Shown one piece after another: positions 26,410 to 35,422 of a DNA stretch of 64,000 nucleotides. This stretch comes from JABWBD01 sp040768665. GTDB lineage: Bacteria > Planctomycetota > Planctomycetia > Pirellulales > Thermoguttaceae. The notes below the pieces were generated by a model. The model made no database searches, had not been told where the DNA came from, and saw nothing but the letters and a program-made list of their open reading frames with translations. The translations under genes were made by a program, and so were the position numbers. The stretch spans positions 248,001 through 312,000 of the forward strand of contig JAXGMN010000012.1 in assembly GCA_040768665.1 (NCBI GenBank). Direction: 5' to 3'. Within the stretch, counting starts at the first letter, position 1. Every line of letters starts with the position of its first letter.

Positions 26410-28332
26410 TTAGCCCGGCGTATCCAGATACGGGTCTTGTCCCATCTGGGCCTGCATTTTCTTCCGTTGCTTCTCGAAGTACATCAGGGCCTTTCGGTCG
26501 CGGAAGTGCTTCCGCTCGACCTTCTTCTGAGCCCTGCGGAAGATCGTGCTCAGACGGTCGAAGCTGCCGTTGCCCGATGCTCCCAGCGTCTTGTAACGCT
26601 TTGACTTGTCCGGGCCGAATCCGGTGAACAACAGCTCGTCGTCCAGTGCGAGATACTGGCGGAAAGTGCCCGGGTCGCCCTGGCGGCCGCACCGGCCGAT
26701 CAACTGCCGGTCGATTCGTGCCGAGTCGTGCATTTCGGTGCAGATGACGTGCAGCCCGCCAAGCTCCTTGACGCCGGGCCCCAGCTTGATGTCGGTGCCG
26801 CGGCCAGCCATGTTGGTCGACACAGTGACCTTCCCGGGCAGGCCCGCGCTCGCCACGATGTCCGCCTCTTCTTCGATGTGGTTGGCGTTGAGCACCTGGT
26901 GCTCGATCCCTCTCTCGGCCAGCAGCTTGGAAAGCACCACCGACTTGTCGATCGACCGGGTACCGATCAGGACTGGGCGGCCCTCCCGGTGGAGGTGGCA
27001 CACCTCGTCGACCACCGCCTCCCACTTGCGCTGCTCCGTGCCGAAGACGGCATCCGGGAGCCGCTCGCGAATCACCGGCCGGTTGGTCGGGACCTGGATC
27101 ACGTTGCAGCGATAGATCTTCCGGAGCTCGCGGGCCGAAGCGGCCGCGGTACCCGTCATGCCCGCCAGCTTTTCGTACCGGAGAAAGAAATCCTGTACGG
27201 TCACGCGCGCCGCCTGACCGGTCGCCACGGTGACCTCCACGCCCGCCTTGGCCTCGACCGCCTGGTGGATCCCTTCTCGCCACTTGCGCCCTTCGGCCAG
27301 ACGGCCGGTGAATTCGTCGACAATTACGACCTCGCCGTCAAGAACGACGAATTGCCGGTCCTGGATGAATTCTCTCTGCACCTTGATCGAGCGTTCGACG
27401 TACTGGTAAATGTGGAACATGCCGACGCTGTCCAGCGCCTCGGGCTTGGGCATGGTCCGCACGCGCTGGCGGCCTTCGCGGGTCAGCTCGACGCTCTTCT
27501 TGTCGTAGTCGTATTCGTAATCGACGTCCTCGGTGAACTGGTCGCAGACCGACGCGCACCACTTGTAGCACTCGACCTGAAGCTTCTGGGCCTCGGTCGG
27601 CAGCGCGCTGATGATCAGCGGTGTTCGCGCCTCATCGATGAGGATGCTGTCGGCCTCGTCGACCAGCGCAAAATAGGCCTCCCGCTGGACCGGCTTGTCA
27701 CCGCCGGAGCCCCCGCGTTGCTGGCCGAGCATGTTGCCGATCAGGTCGCCCTGCCCCTCGCTGATCCGTCGCAGCAGAAGCCGGTCGCGGAGAAAATCGA
27801 ACCCGAATTCCTTGGCCGTTCCGTAGGTTACGTCGCAGGCATAGGCCGTCCGCCGTTGCGGCTGCTGCTGTTGCGTCTGAATCACCCCGACTGACATCCC
27901 CAATGCCTGGTAGATCGGCCCCATCCACTCCGCGTCGCGGCGAGCGAGATAGTCGTTCACCGTAGCCAGGTGACAGCCTTTACCGGCCAGGGCGTAAAGA
28001 TACATCGGCAGTGTCGCCGTAAGCGTCTTTCCCTCGCCGGTCTGCATCTCGACGATCGAGCGGTGGAACATTGCGATCCCACCGAGGATCTGGACGTCGA
28101 AATGGCGCATGTTGACGGTTCGGCGCCCCGACTCGCGGACTAGCCCGTAAGCCTCCGGCAGAAGCTTCACCAGCGGTTCGCCGCTGCGGGCCCGGTAACG
28201 CAGCGACAGGCTCCGCTTGCGGAGTTCGTGGTCGCTGAGCTTCTGCAGTTCCGGCTCCATCGCCGCGATGCGGGGGAGATGCTGCGCCCAGCGGGCAAGC
28301 TTGCCCCTGGAAGTCACACTAGCAACCGACAT
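26410..28332 (-). CDS. secA: Short SecA-type preprotein translocase ATPase
   Basis: This 640-residue SecA homologue has all motor motifs: MQTGEGKTLTATLP (Walker A), DVTYGTAKEFGFDFLRD, LVDEADSILIDEARTPLI (DEAD region), VIVDEFTGRLAEGRKW, KLAGMTGTAA and STNMAGRGTDIKL with GRCGRQGDPG. Housekeeping SecA is 800-950 residues; this one stops about 25 residues after RRAQKKVERKHF. It therefore lacks the helical wing, most of the scaffold helix and any zinc-binding tail. A 25-residue QQQQPQ/GQQRGGSGG insertion is also present. It is probably an accessory SecA rather than the housekeeping copy. The start is ATG 28332; an in-frame alternative at 28368 has no better ribosome site. Confidence 0.88.
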   Translation of the reverse strand: MSVASVTSRGKLARWAQHLPRIAAMEPELQKLSDHELRKRSLSLRYRARSGEPLVKLLPEAYGLVRESGRRTVNMRHFDVQILGGIAMFHRSIVEMQTGEGKTLTATLPMYLYALAGKGCHLATVNDYLARRDAEWMGPIYQALGMSVGVIQTQQQQPQRRTAYACDVTYGTAKEFGFDFLRDRLLLRRISEGQGDLIGNMLGQQRGGSGGDKPVQREAYFALVDEADSILIDEARTPLIISALPTEAQKLQVECYKWCASVCDQFTEDVDYEYDYDKKSVELTREGRQRVRTMPKPEALDSVGMFHIYQYVERSIKVQREFIQDRQFVVLDGEVVIVDEFTGRLAEGRKWREGIHQAVEAKAGVEVTVATGQAARVTVQDFFLRYEKLAGMTGTAAASARELRKIYRCNVIQVPTNRPVIRERLPDAVFGTEQRKWEAVVDEVCHLHREGRPVLIGTRSIDKSVVLSKLLAERGIEHQVLNANHIEEEADIVASAGLPGKVTVSTNMAGRGTDIKLGPGVKELGGLHVICTEMHDSARIDRQLIGRCGRQGDPGTFRQYLALDDELLFTGFGPDKSKRYKTLGASGNGSFDRLSTIFRRAQKKVERKHFRDRKALMYFEKQRKKMQAQMGQDPYLDTPG

Positions 28333-28522
28333 GATTTTGGCCGTCAGGCCCTGCGGAATCGCTCCCAAAACGTTGCCACCTCGCAGAATACTTCCGAAGA
28401 GGGGAGAAAGCGGCCAGGCGGGCCGTCGCTCTTCGCTTATTATACGGTACTACACGGCAGACGGGACTGCTCGGCCGATTGCAGGTGCCGAGACCTTCTT
28501 CCGCATCGGCGACATGGACAAC

Positions 28523-29587
28523 TCACTTGCCCAGTCGGCGGATCTCGCGGATCTCGTAGGTTCCGGCAAACGTCTTGTCGCCCTTTTCTCGCGAGGTCAG
28601 ACGCCCGTGCACCTCAACGAAGTCGCCCCGCTCGTAGCCGCTCAGATGTGCCGTATTGGATAGCAGCACGCTGCCGCCGAATTCGTCGGTCGTGCCGTCG
28701 ATCGGAACATAGCGGAGCGTCCAGGCTTGATCCACTTGCGAAAACTCAAGACGCCCCCGAAGCCAGTGGTACTCGGGCTCGAAACCGTATTGGCCCGGCG
28801 GATCGGCCTGCGTGGACGGCACGACTTCCGTGGCGGACGTCAGCAGAATGGCGCTCTTGTCGCTTCGTCGACCCGGCTCGGCTGCCGCGCTGGATCGGCG
28901 GACCTCGGGCAGTTCGGTGATGTTGACCGGCTTCTGCCCGGGAATGCTCAGTTTGCGAGGCTCGGTCTGCGAGTTGATGCCACCCGAGTTGCCCCCCGCG
29001 GCCGCCGGAGCGCCGCGGGCTTGCTCGGTTTGCGGCTCGATCACGCGCACGATTCGTTCGCGATTGGCGAGGACTGCCGCTTTCCCCTCCTGGTAGAGAC
29101 TCTTGCCCTTCTGGTAAACACTTGACGCCATCTCGCGTGCCACATCGTAGGTCGATGTCTCTTGGGGTTGCGAAGCGGTCTGCGATGCGGGCGTCTGCCG
29201 ACGAGCTTCGACCGGAACCGTCACCAGGTCACCCTTTCCCTGGCTCTGGATAGGAACGGAGGAAGGCGCGGCACCGGGTTGGGAGACATTCTGCAGACGA
29301 AGGCCGCTGTTCGGGGAATTCGAGGACTCGGTCGGCTGCCAGCCGGCCGAAGCGGAGGGCGCCGGGTTGCCGCCGGTCCGAGGTGCCGCCGCGACCTGCG
29401 GCGCGCCCTGCTCGGCCGTGGCCGAGTAGTAGGGATCGCTGGCGCGCGGCGTTGCGATCGACCCGGTGCGCGGTGGTTCGATCCGGGTGCGACCGAAGAA
29501 TGGGTCGACAGGAGCGCTTGCCGGCTCCGGCGTTTTGCATCCGCAGCACAGCAGGATCGCGACGATCACCACGATCGGTCGCCTCAT
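28523..29587 (-). CDS. Conserved lipoprotein of unknown function
   Basis: This 354-residue lipoprotein starts at ATG 29587, with GGAG eight bases upstream; its lipobox is ILLCCGCKT. Residues 30-240 are Ser/Pro/Gln-rich and probably disordered. The C-terminal 100 residues look folded: YGFEPEYHWLRGRLEFSQVD, WTLRYVPIDGTTDEFGGSVLL, GDFVEVHGRL and AGTYEIREIRRLG, an OB-fold-like pattern. It is upstream of and on the same strand as the short SecA, 190 bases away. No characterised homologue comes to mind. Confidence 0.75.
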   Translation of the reverse strand: MRRPIVVIVAILLCCGCKTPEPASAPVDPFFGRTRIEPPRTGSIATPRASDPYYSATAEQGAPQVAAAPRTGGNPAPSASAGWQPTESSNSPNSGLRLQNVSQPGAAPSSVPIQSQGKGDLVTVPVEARRQTPASQTASQPQETSTYDVAREMASSVYQKGKSLYQEGKAAVLANRERIVRVIEPQTEQARGAPAAAGGNSGGINSQTEPRKLSIPGQKPVNITELPEVRRSSAAAEPGRRSDKSAILLTSATEVVPSTQADPPGQYGFEPEYHWLRGRLEFSQVDQAWTLRYVPIDGTTDEFGGSVLLSNTAHLSGYERGDFVEVHGRLTSREKGDKTFAGTYEIREIRRLGK

Positions 29588-29768
29588 CGCACGAACTCCT
29601 TTCCGCCGGTCGACCACTTCTTACAAGTCTACTTGGAGGGGATGGTAGATTAGCGATTTTCGCCAACCTGTCCAGAGCGATTTCCCAGCAGGCGCTGCCT
29701 CGATCGCTTGTGGGGATGGTCGAGGCGGCCCAGCGCCGCAGTAGCGATCATTTGGCGGACAAGGACCC

Positions 29769-30000
29769 CGATTTTCCAAAACTTCTTGCCCCGGACCACC
29801 CGGTCACCATAGAGGGGATGGAAGCTGGGAGCGAGGGGCGAGGAGCAATGATCGGACGGGAGCGAACTACCGTGCGGAAGGAGCAGTTGCTGCGAGAGGC
29901 TGAGAGCCATATTGTCCAAATTGTCAAGGATCTGCGAAGACAGGAGGCTATCGAAGTTGTTGGGCCTGCCCTGGGGGCAGATGTGATCATTTGTCCACAT
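29769..30000. repeat. Degenerate long repeat, copy 2 (partner at 1018-1385)
   Basis: It shares three ordered blocks with 1018-1385 (for example GAAGGAGCAGTTGC and the preceding GCGAACT). A plus-strand frame ending at 30042 stays open through it (KEQLLREAESHIVQIVKDL), which may be a relic of an ancestral coding sequence. The matching part of copy 1 is not open in the same way. The rest of the 29588-30140 gap holds nothing I recognise. Confidence 0.55.
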
Positions 30001-30140
30001 ACCATTGTGGCCAATGCGCGATATGTCAAGACGGTTCTTTGAGCTGAAACGGAGAGCATTGCGGGCTCGGAGGGGGTTGGACAGGAAGATCGTGGTTGTC
30101 GATCAGCCTGGTTGCGATCGGGTTACCATGCAGACCGTGC

Positions 30141-30442
30141 CTACCAAAACAAGCGTTGACGCCACTTTTCCGGATCACGCGACGTGTGGAACACGCAATA
30201 CACGGTCACCGTCTCGCCAGCGTACTCGTAGAACACTGCGTACGGAAACCGCCTGACTAATGCCCGACGATACCGCTCACAGACCACGGCGTGCATTTCC
30301 GGCGTCCGACAGATTCGTTCGATGCACGCGTCGACGCAACTGAAGAATTCTTCCCCTAAACCCCGGCGCGCTGCTCGTACCAACCATATGCATCAGCAAC
30401 ATCTGCGCCGCTTCGGAGCGCAATCACAAGCTTAGCTTCCAT
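30141..30442 (-). pseudogene. RelE/ParE-family toxin, frameshifted
   Basis: The gene begins at ATG 30442 with MEAKLVIALRSGADVADAYG, then WYEQRAG. It hits a stop (TAG at 30356) one codon later. The rest of the toxin (GLGEEFFSCVDACIERI, RRALVRRFPYAVFYEYAGE, TVYCVFHTSRDPEKW) continues in the next frame to 30141. Restoring one base near 30365 gives a normal toxin of about 99 residues with the family ending RDPEKWRQRL. As it stands no full toxin can be made, unless by frameshifting or from an internal TTG start. Confidence 0.8.
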
Positions 30443-30661
30443 CGCGGCTTCGCACTCTCGTTTGACTTCCTCCCAAGAAAGCCCAGACGCGGGGTTACTC
30501 ATCAGGTTGGCTTTTCGTTCGCGCCAATTCCTCCTTCTGCCACTCGTGGACAGGAATCCCGAGGGATTCGCCGCCAAGTCATCCCAAAGATCCTCAACCA
30601 ACTGCAGCTTTTCGGGCGGACTCAGATCGAAAACAGAAACGGCATTGGGCTCCATTGTCAT
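30432..30661 (-). pseudogene. Addiction-module antitoxin with three frame changes
   Basis: The start MTMEPNAVSVFDLSPPEKL, then VEDLWDDLAANPSG, is typical of the small RelE/ParE-partner antitoxin family. The sequence then shifts: GIPVHEWQKEELAR is in a second frame, RKANLMSNPASGLSWEEVKR is back in the first, and RVRSRDGS with its stop at 30432 is in a third. Two single-base losses (near 30565 and 30466) and one gain (near 30520) explain the pattern. The unshifted frame stays open and runs into the toxin start, ending at 30356. Confidence 0.75.
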
Positions 30662-31081
30662 CCCTTGTGAAAAATCGACCTGGTTCAGGACCGCGGACAG
30701 ACAGACCTGATCTTACCGATTCTTTCACGTCCCGGTATCACCGTCAAGCCACACAATAGACGGGAAAGGGCAACAGCGACGAACGAGCGCGTTTGTGAGC
30801 AGCCGAGCGCGCTGACACGAGCAGGTGCACCCCGGCATCATCATACACGGTCAGCGGGCGCCTTTGTGCGACACTGCTGCTCCGAAAATGGTGAGTAAGC
30901 ACGGTGGCGATGACCGATGCGGGGCCGGTGTTCCAGGTCTTCCGTCGCGAGGCGATCAACGACGGCAAGACGGGGAGAAGTCGCTGGCAGCGGTTGCACG
31001 GCAGACTACCTGACAGTCCAGACCAGCGACTCGATCCCGACGACTACGTTACGGAGAAGCCCTTGACTGCACCTATTAGCA

Positions 31082-31187
31082 TTAGAGCCGATCCCAAGAC
31101 CTCGCGAGGAGAAGGGGACAGGCAAATCTTGCTCCGAAGACTCCGCAAAATGAGCCAGTCCCCGACGGTTTTGAGATAGGCTCGTAG
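31082..31187. repeat. Palindromic repeat family 1, copy B
   Basis: TTAGAGCCGATCCCAAGACC at the left pairs imperfectly with GGTTTTGAGATAGGCTC at the right. The middle contains GGGGACAGGCAAATCTTGCT, CCGAAGACTCCGC and AAAATGAGCCAGTCCCCGAC. It is the reverse orientation of copy A. It lies in a gene-free stretch (30662-31320) in which I see nothing else beyond weak unsupported frames. Confidence 0.78.
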
Positions 31188-31320
31188 TATTGCAGGACTC
31201 CTTTCGGCAATGGCGCCCACTTGACGGGCGCCGACGAGCGGCAGTACGATCGAGCAACGGTTGTGTGCCGTGATGGTGGATTTCGTGCAAGTGCGAACAA
31301 ACCTTGAAGAGGGGACTGCC

Positions 31321-32937
31321 ATGCGATGGATCTTGACGCTCGCCGTTATGGCCCTAGGTGCTCTCTGCGGCTCTGCCGTGGCGGAGGGCTCGAAAGATTT
31401 ACGCCCCAATATCCTGTTCATCATGGCGGATGACCTCGGCTGGGGCGATTTCCAGTGCTACAATCCGCAAGGCAAAGTGCCGACGCCCAATATCGACCGG
31501 TTGGCGCGCAACGGCATGCGATTCACCGATGCGCATACACCGGCCGCGTTGTGCGCGCCCACGCGCTACACGGTGGCTACCGGCAACTACACCTGGCGGG
31601 GGCGTGTCGCGGGCGGCACCTGGGGTTGGAACCAAACACCTCAATTTCTTCCCGGCCAGAAGACCGTTGGCCACTTGTTGCAAGAGGCCGGCTATCGAAC
31701 CGGGCTGTTTGGCAAACTCCACTTCGGCGGCGAGTTCGAATCGCAGGACGACGGGCGGCCCGACTTCACGAAACCGATGAAGACGGGGCCGGTGCAATGG
31801 GGCTTCGACTATTCCTACGTATTGCTCGGCGGGCACCAGGCCCCGCCCTATCTGTTCTTCGAGAACAACCGGGTCGCCGGCGATGCCACGCAGGTCACGC
31901 AACTCCCGGCCGGCCCGCTCAACGGCGGGATCGTCCCGCGCGCCGGGCCCGGGCTGCCGGACTGGGACAGCCGGCAAGTCGGCCAGGCGCTGGTGGAAAA
32001 AGGACTGGCGTTCATCGATCAAGACGGCAATAAACCGTTCTACATCCATCTGTCCACCGACGGCGCGCACGGCCCCTACACTCCGCCCGAAACATTGCTG
32101 GGCATCCCGGTCAAGGGCCAGTCGAAGATGACTCCCAAAACGGACATGGCTTTTGAAGTCGATGTCGTAGTCGGCAAGTTCGTCGAGGGGCTGGAAAAGC
32201 GCGGGCTGATCGACCGGACGCTGATCGTCGTAACCAGCGATAACGGAGGCATCCCCGCGGACCGCGATCACGGCCACGACGCCGTCGGCGGCTTGCGCGG
32301 CGCGAAGTCGCAAATCTGGGAGGGCGGCCACCGCGTGCCGTTCGTCGTGCAATGGAAAGGCCACATCCCGGCCGGCACGGTCCGCCATCAGGTCATCGGC
32401 ACACACGACATCGTTCCGACGTTCGTCGACCTGGCAGGCGGCCGGTTCGAGCCGGATCAGATGCTCGACAGCGTCAGCCTTGCGCCGGTGCTGCTTGACC
32501 GGCGCGGCGACGAGCAGCCGGTACGTCAGACCCTGTTGATCCAGAGCAGCCCGGGCCGCGACGCCCTGACCGAGCGCGATCCGGTGCTTCCGAAGCCGGC
32601 AAAGCGGGCAGGCAAGAGATCTTCGCAAGATCGCCAGGCGGCTCGGAACAAAGCCTTCAACGAGATTGCAAAGAAGGGGGCCAAGTCCGGCAGCGACGGC
32701 ATGGCGCATGCCCTGCGCGAGGGCCCGTGGAAACTGGTGTTCGACATCGAACACGATGGACCGGCAGCGCTCTACAACCTCCCTGACGACCTGACCGAAC
32801 AGAAGAACCTGATTGCGGATGCCGCACAGGCGGAGCGGATCCGACGGATGGAGAGAATCTACCGCGAGATCCGCAGTTCTCGGCGAAGTGTGCCCGTGGT
32901 CCAATCCGAGCTCAAGCGCAATACCCGGTCTCCTTGA
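31321..32937 (+). CDS. Secreted formylglycine-dependent sulfatase
   Basis: This 538-residue exported sulfatase starts MRWILTLAVMALGALCG, with a cleavage region SAVAEG. Metal and active-site landmarks are RPNILFIMADDLGWGDFQ (Asp pair), the maturation motif CAPTRYTVATG with Cys78 as the residue converted to formylglycine, KLHFGGEFES, and TSDNGGIPAD with HVPFVVQWKG-like GGHRVPFVVQ. It belongs to the arylsulfatase/AslA-type superfamily, which desulfates carbohydrates or aryl esters; planctomycetes encode many for marine or algal glycans. The substrate is unknown. Palindromic repeats flank the gene on both sides. Confidence 0.93.
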   Translation: MRWILTLAVMALGALCGSAVAEGSKDLRPNILFIMADDLGWGDFQCYNPQGKVPTPNIDRLARNGMRFTDAHTPAALCAPTRYTVATGNYTWRGRVAGGTWGWNQTPQFLPGQKTVGHLLQEAGYRTGLFGKLHFGGEFESQDDGRPDFTKPMKTGPVQWGFDYSYVLLGGHQAPPYLFFENNRVAGDATQVTQLPAGPLNGGIVPRAGPGLPDWDSRQVGQALVEKGLAFIDQDGNKPFYIHLSTDGAHGPYTPPETLLGIPVKGQSKMTPKTDMAFEVDVVVGKFVEGLEKRGLIDRTLIVVTSDNGGIPADRDHGHDAVGGLRGAKSQIWEGGHRVPFVVQWKGHIPAGTVRHQVIGTHDIVPTFVDLAGGRFEPDQMLDSVSLAPVLLDRRGDEQPVRQTLLIQSSPGRDALTERDPVLPKPAKRAGKRSSQDRQAARNKAFNEIAKKGAKSGSDGMAHALREGPWKLVFDIEHDGPAALYNLPDDLTEQKNLIADAAQAERIRRMERIYREIRSSRRSVPVVQSELKRNTRSP

Positions 32938-33045
32938 CCCTGTTGGGACGGAGAGCGTGGCGGGCCCGGAGCGATGGGGTGAGGCGAGTCGCTTGTGCGG
33001 CCCTCGCGTACGCTTCGGGTTAGGATGGGGATGTGAATATCCGGG

Positions 33046-33158
33046 CTAGGGGCCTATCGCAAAACCGCGCGAGGAGAAGCGGACAGGCACATTTTGGTCC
33101 GAAGACTCCGCAAAAGAGCTAGTCCCCAACGGTTTTGCACAAATCTCGCCAGGCCCTT
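33046..33158. repeat. Palindromic repeat family 1, copy C
   Basis: GGGCCTATCGCAAAACC at the left and GGTTTTGC followed by AGGCCC at the right form imperfect terminal inverts. The middle (GCGGACAGGCACATTTTGGT, CCGAAGACTCCGC, AGCTAGTCCCC) matches copy B in the same orientation. A few extra bases (AAATCTCGCC) sit near the right end. The gap 32938-33293 holds nothing else I can support. Confidence 0.75.
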
Positions 33159-33293
33159 CCTGACAATGGCGTCAGCCTCTTTTAACTGCTGGCCTGGAAA
33201 AACAGGCTGCGGGTCCTGGAAAAGGCGACCGTTTGGGCACGCAAAATGCTCTTTCGCACGCAGGGCAAGGAAGTTGCGGTCGAGTGAAAGTCT

Positions 33294-33575
33294 ATGGTCA
33301 GGAACTTGGCGAGCGTGATGATAGGTGTGCTGTTGGCACTCGTTAGTGTGGAGGTGGACAGCTCGGTTCTTAAGCGGCGGGAACAGATTCCTCGAAAGCT
33401 CAATAGGAGTCCTATCCGACTCAAGGCGACAGAGTTGTGGCAGTGGCGCCGCTTTGAGAACGGCCGGGAGCACGATGCTCCTGTCGACCGTTTGGAATAC
33501 GAACGACGAGAAGCCGATTATCGGCCCTACCGCTACTACCCCATGCCGGACGACGTCTTTGGGTTCGGCAAGTAG
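33294..33575 (+). CDS. Small exported or membrane-anchored protein
   Basis: This 93-residue frame starts MVRNLASVMIGVLLALVSVE, a short signal or anchor helix. A charged tail follows, with WQWRRFENGREHDAP, DRLEYERREADYRPYRYY and a final PMPDDVFGFGK. It is directly followed by an intrinsic terminator on the same strand (33599-33641), which supports it as a transcribed unit. The ribosome site before ATG 33294 is weak. No family recognised. Confidence 0.5.
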   Translation: MVRNLASVMIGVLLALVSVEVDSSVLKRREQIPRKLNRSPIRLKATELWQWRRFENGREHDAPVDRLEYERREADYRPYRYYPMPDDVFGFGK

Positions 33576-33598
33576 ATTGCGGCGCCGTTTTCGATAAG

Positions 33599-33641
33599 AG
33601 CAGGCCCGCCGGACATGGGTGCGAGCGGGCCTGCTTTCGTT
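33599..33641 (+). terminator. Intrinsic terminator
   Basis: AGCAGGCCCGC (33599-33609) pairs perfectly with GCGGGCCTGCT (33625-33635), followed by TTCGTTT. It ends transcription from the small gene at 33294-33575. Confidence 0.8.
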
Positions 33642-33921
33642 TATCGGAATGGCAAAGGTTGTCATGGTGCGGGCGATCGGCAGTTTTGGTGTGTATCGAG
33701 TGTTACTGCGGTCATTGGCCGTGATGCCGTCGAACGCGTTGGCAATTGGCGACCAAAGGCAGATTCCTGTTTAGTACACGGCCGCCGCGACCGCAAGCGT
33801 TCCCCTTAAGGCGTCTCCTGATAAGCAACAGGCGAAACATCTGATATGCGACACCCAAGATGGTCCTATGATGGACTATTCAGGCTATCCCCTTCCGTTT
33901 CGCTCAAGAGGTGCAGGAGCC

Positions 33922-35100
33922 ATGCCTGGTCTTCGAGATGTATCCAGCAATGCGCAAGACATCGACACCAAATCCATTCTCGCCGCCCTGATCGCCTTGA
34001 GGAAAGGCGATGCCTCGGTACGGCTCCCTGCCGATTGGACGGGAGTGGGTGGCAAGATCGCCGATGTGTTTAACGAGATCGCCGAACTCAATGGACGCAC
34101 TTCCCGAGAACTGGAGCGGCTCAGCCGAGTGGTCGGCAGAGAGGGTAAGCTGAACCAGCGCGGTTCCATCGGCGATGTGGAGGGCTTCTGGCGCGACTCC
34201 CTGGATTCGGTCAATGCCGTCATTGAGGACCTGGTGCACCCGATCAGCGAGACGGCTCGCGTCATCGGCGCGGTGGCTCAGGGCGATCTCTCCAAGAGTG
34301 TGGACCAGGAGATCGACGGCCGGCCGCTGCAAGGTGAATTCCTCCGCACTGCCAAGACGATCAACAAGATGGTCGAACAACTCGGGTCGTTTGCCAGCGA
34401 GGTGACCCGCGTGGCCCGCGAGGTGGGCACCGAGGGAAATCTCGGCGGCCAGGCGGACGTCAAGGGAGTTGCCGGCACTTGGAAAGACCTGACTGACAGC
34501 GTCAACTCGATGGCCGGCAATCTCACCAGCCAGGTCCGCAATATCGCTGACGTGACCAAGGCCGTGGCCACCGGCAACCTGTCGCGCAAGATCACGGTCG
34601 ACGTCAAGGGCGAGATGCTGGAATTGAAGGACACGATTAACACCATGGTCGACCAGCTCAGTTCGATCGCGGATCAGGCTGAGCCGCGGCGAGCGATACC
34701 CGTGGGACACGAGGACAAGAATATCTTTGACACCGACGATGCGTTGGCCAAGTGCTATGGCAACCGTGAAATGATGTCGAGGATGATCGCGTTCTTTCTT
34801 ACCGACTCAACCGATTTGCTGGCAAAAATGCGAACCGCACTGCGTAACCGCGACACTGAAGAAATCGCCAACGCTGCCCACCGACTACGGGGAACCGTGC
34901 TCTACTTGGGCGCGAAGGCCGCCGTGGACGCGGCGAAGCGGACGGAACAGACGGGCAGATCCGGCGATTTGGCCGCCGCCGCCACGGCCGTCGAGCAACT
35001 CGAAGACGAAATCCGTCTCCTCGCAGAGGCAATTGTGGCCTCCGGAGAGGGGCAAGACGACGAAGATCCGATGGTCCTTTCCTCACCGCTCGCACGGTAA
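33922..35100 (+). CDS. Multi-HAMP protein with C-terminal HPt domain and no kinase core
   Basis: This protein of about 392 residues starts MPGLRDVSSNAQDIDTKSIL. The N-terminal 245 residues are tandem HAMP-type repeats (RLPADWTGVGGKIADVFNEI, VIGAVAQGDLSKSV, RPLQGEFLRTAKTINKMVEQ, VATGNLSRKITVDVKGEM). They are like the multi-HAMP array of the very large soluble hybrid histidine kinases. Directly after INTMVDQLSSIADQ comes an HPt domain (MMSRMIAFFLTDSTDLLAKM, then AAHRLRGTVLYLGAKA with the phospho-His). The HisKA, HATPase and receiver domains normally in between are missing, as if deleted. It could relay phosphate with the hybrid kinase 320 bases downstream. The frame opens at 33868; ATG 33922 has GAGG ten bases upstream. 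Confidence 0.8.
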   Translation: MPGLRDVSSNAQDIDTKSILAALIALRKGDASVRLPADWTGVGGKIADVFNEIAELNGRTSRELERLSRVVGREGKLNQRGSIGDVEGFWRDSLDSVNAVIEDLVHPISETARVIGAVAQGDLSKSVDQEIDGRPLQGEFLRTAKTINKMVEQLGSFASEVTRVAREVGTEGNLGGQADVKGVAGTWKDLTDSVNSMAGNLTSQVRNIADVTKAVATGNLSRKITVDVKGEMLELKDTINTMVDQLSSIADQAEPRRAIPVGHEDKNIFDTDDALAKCYGNREMMSRMIAFFLTDSTDLLAKMRTALRNRDTEEIANAAHRLRGTVLYLGAKAAVDAAKRTEQTGRSGDLAAAATAVEQLEDEIRLLAEAIVASGEGQDDEDPMVLSSPLAR

Positions 35101-35422
35101 CGGAAGTGCCGTCGAGTGAAGACGCAAGACCAGGAATCTGGTGATACATGCGTCGGTAGCCCTGCCGGCAGGGGGGCAGCTCGCAGCAGCGAAACGTCCG
35201 GCTTGATGCCGACCTTGTACATCGCAGTCTCACAATGCCCGCGATTTCCGCGTGACATGCACTATGGCGAGTTGACGCGTTTAACACCGCCTCCAGGTTG
35301 CGGAATCGCTGAAATTCTGCGATATTTGCGGTGACAACCCTAGGCCGCCCGGCGGTGGTACTGTACGGCAGCAATCCTTCTTGGAACGGTCTGGGCGGAA
35401 GGAACGGGCAGGAAGCAGAACC

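Noticed and set aside
30744..30968. 74-codon minus-strand frame between the decayed toxin module and the sulfatase
   Set aside because: No ribosome site, no domain and poor codon use.
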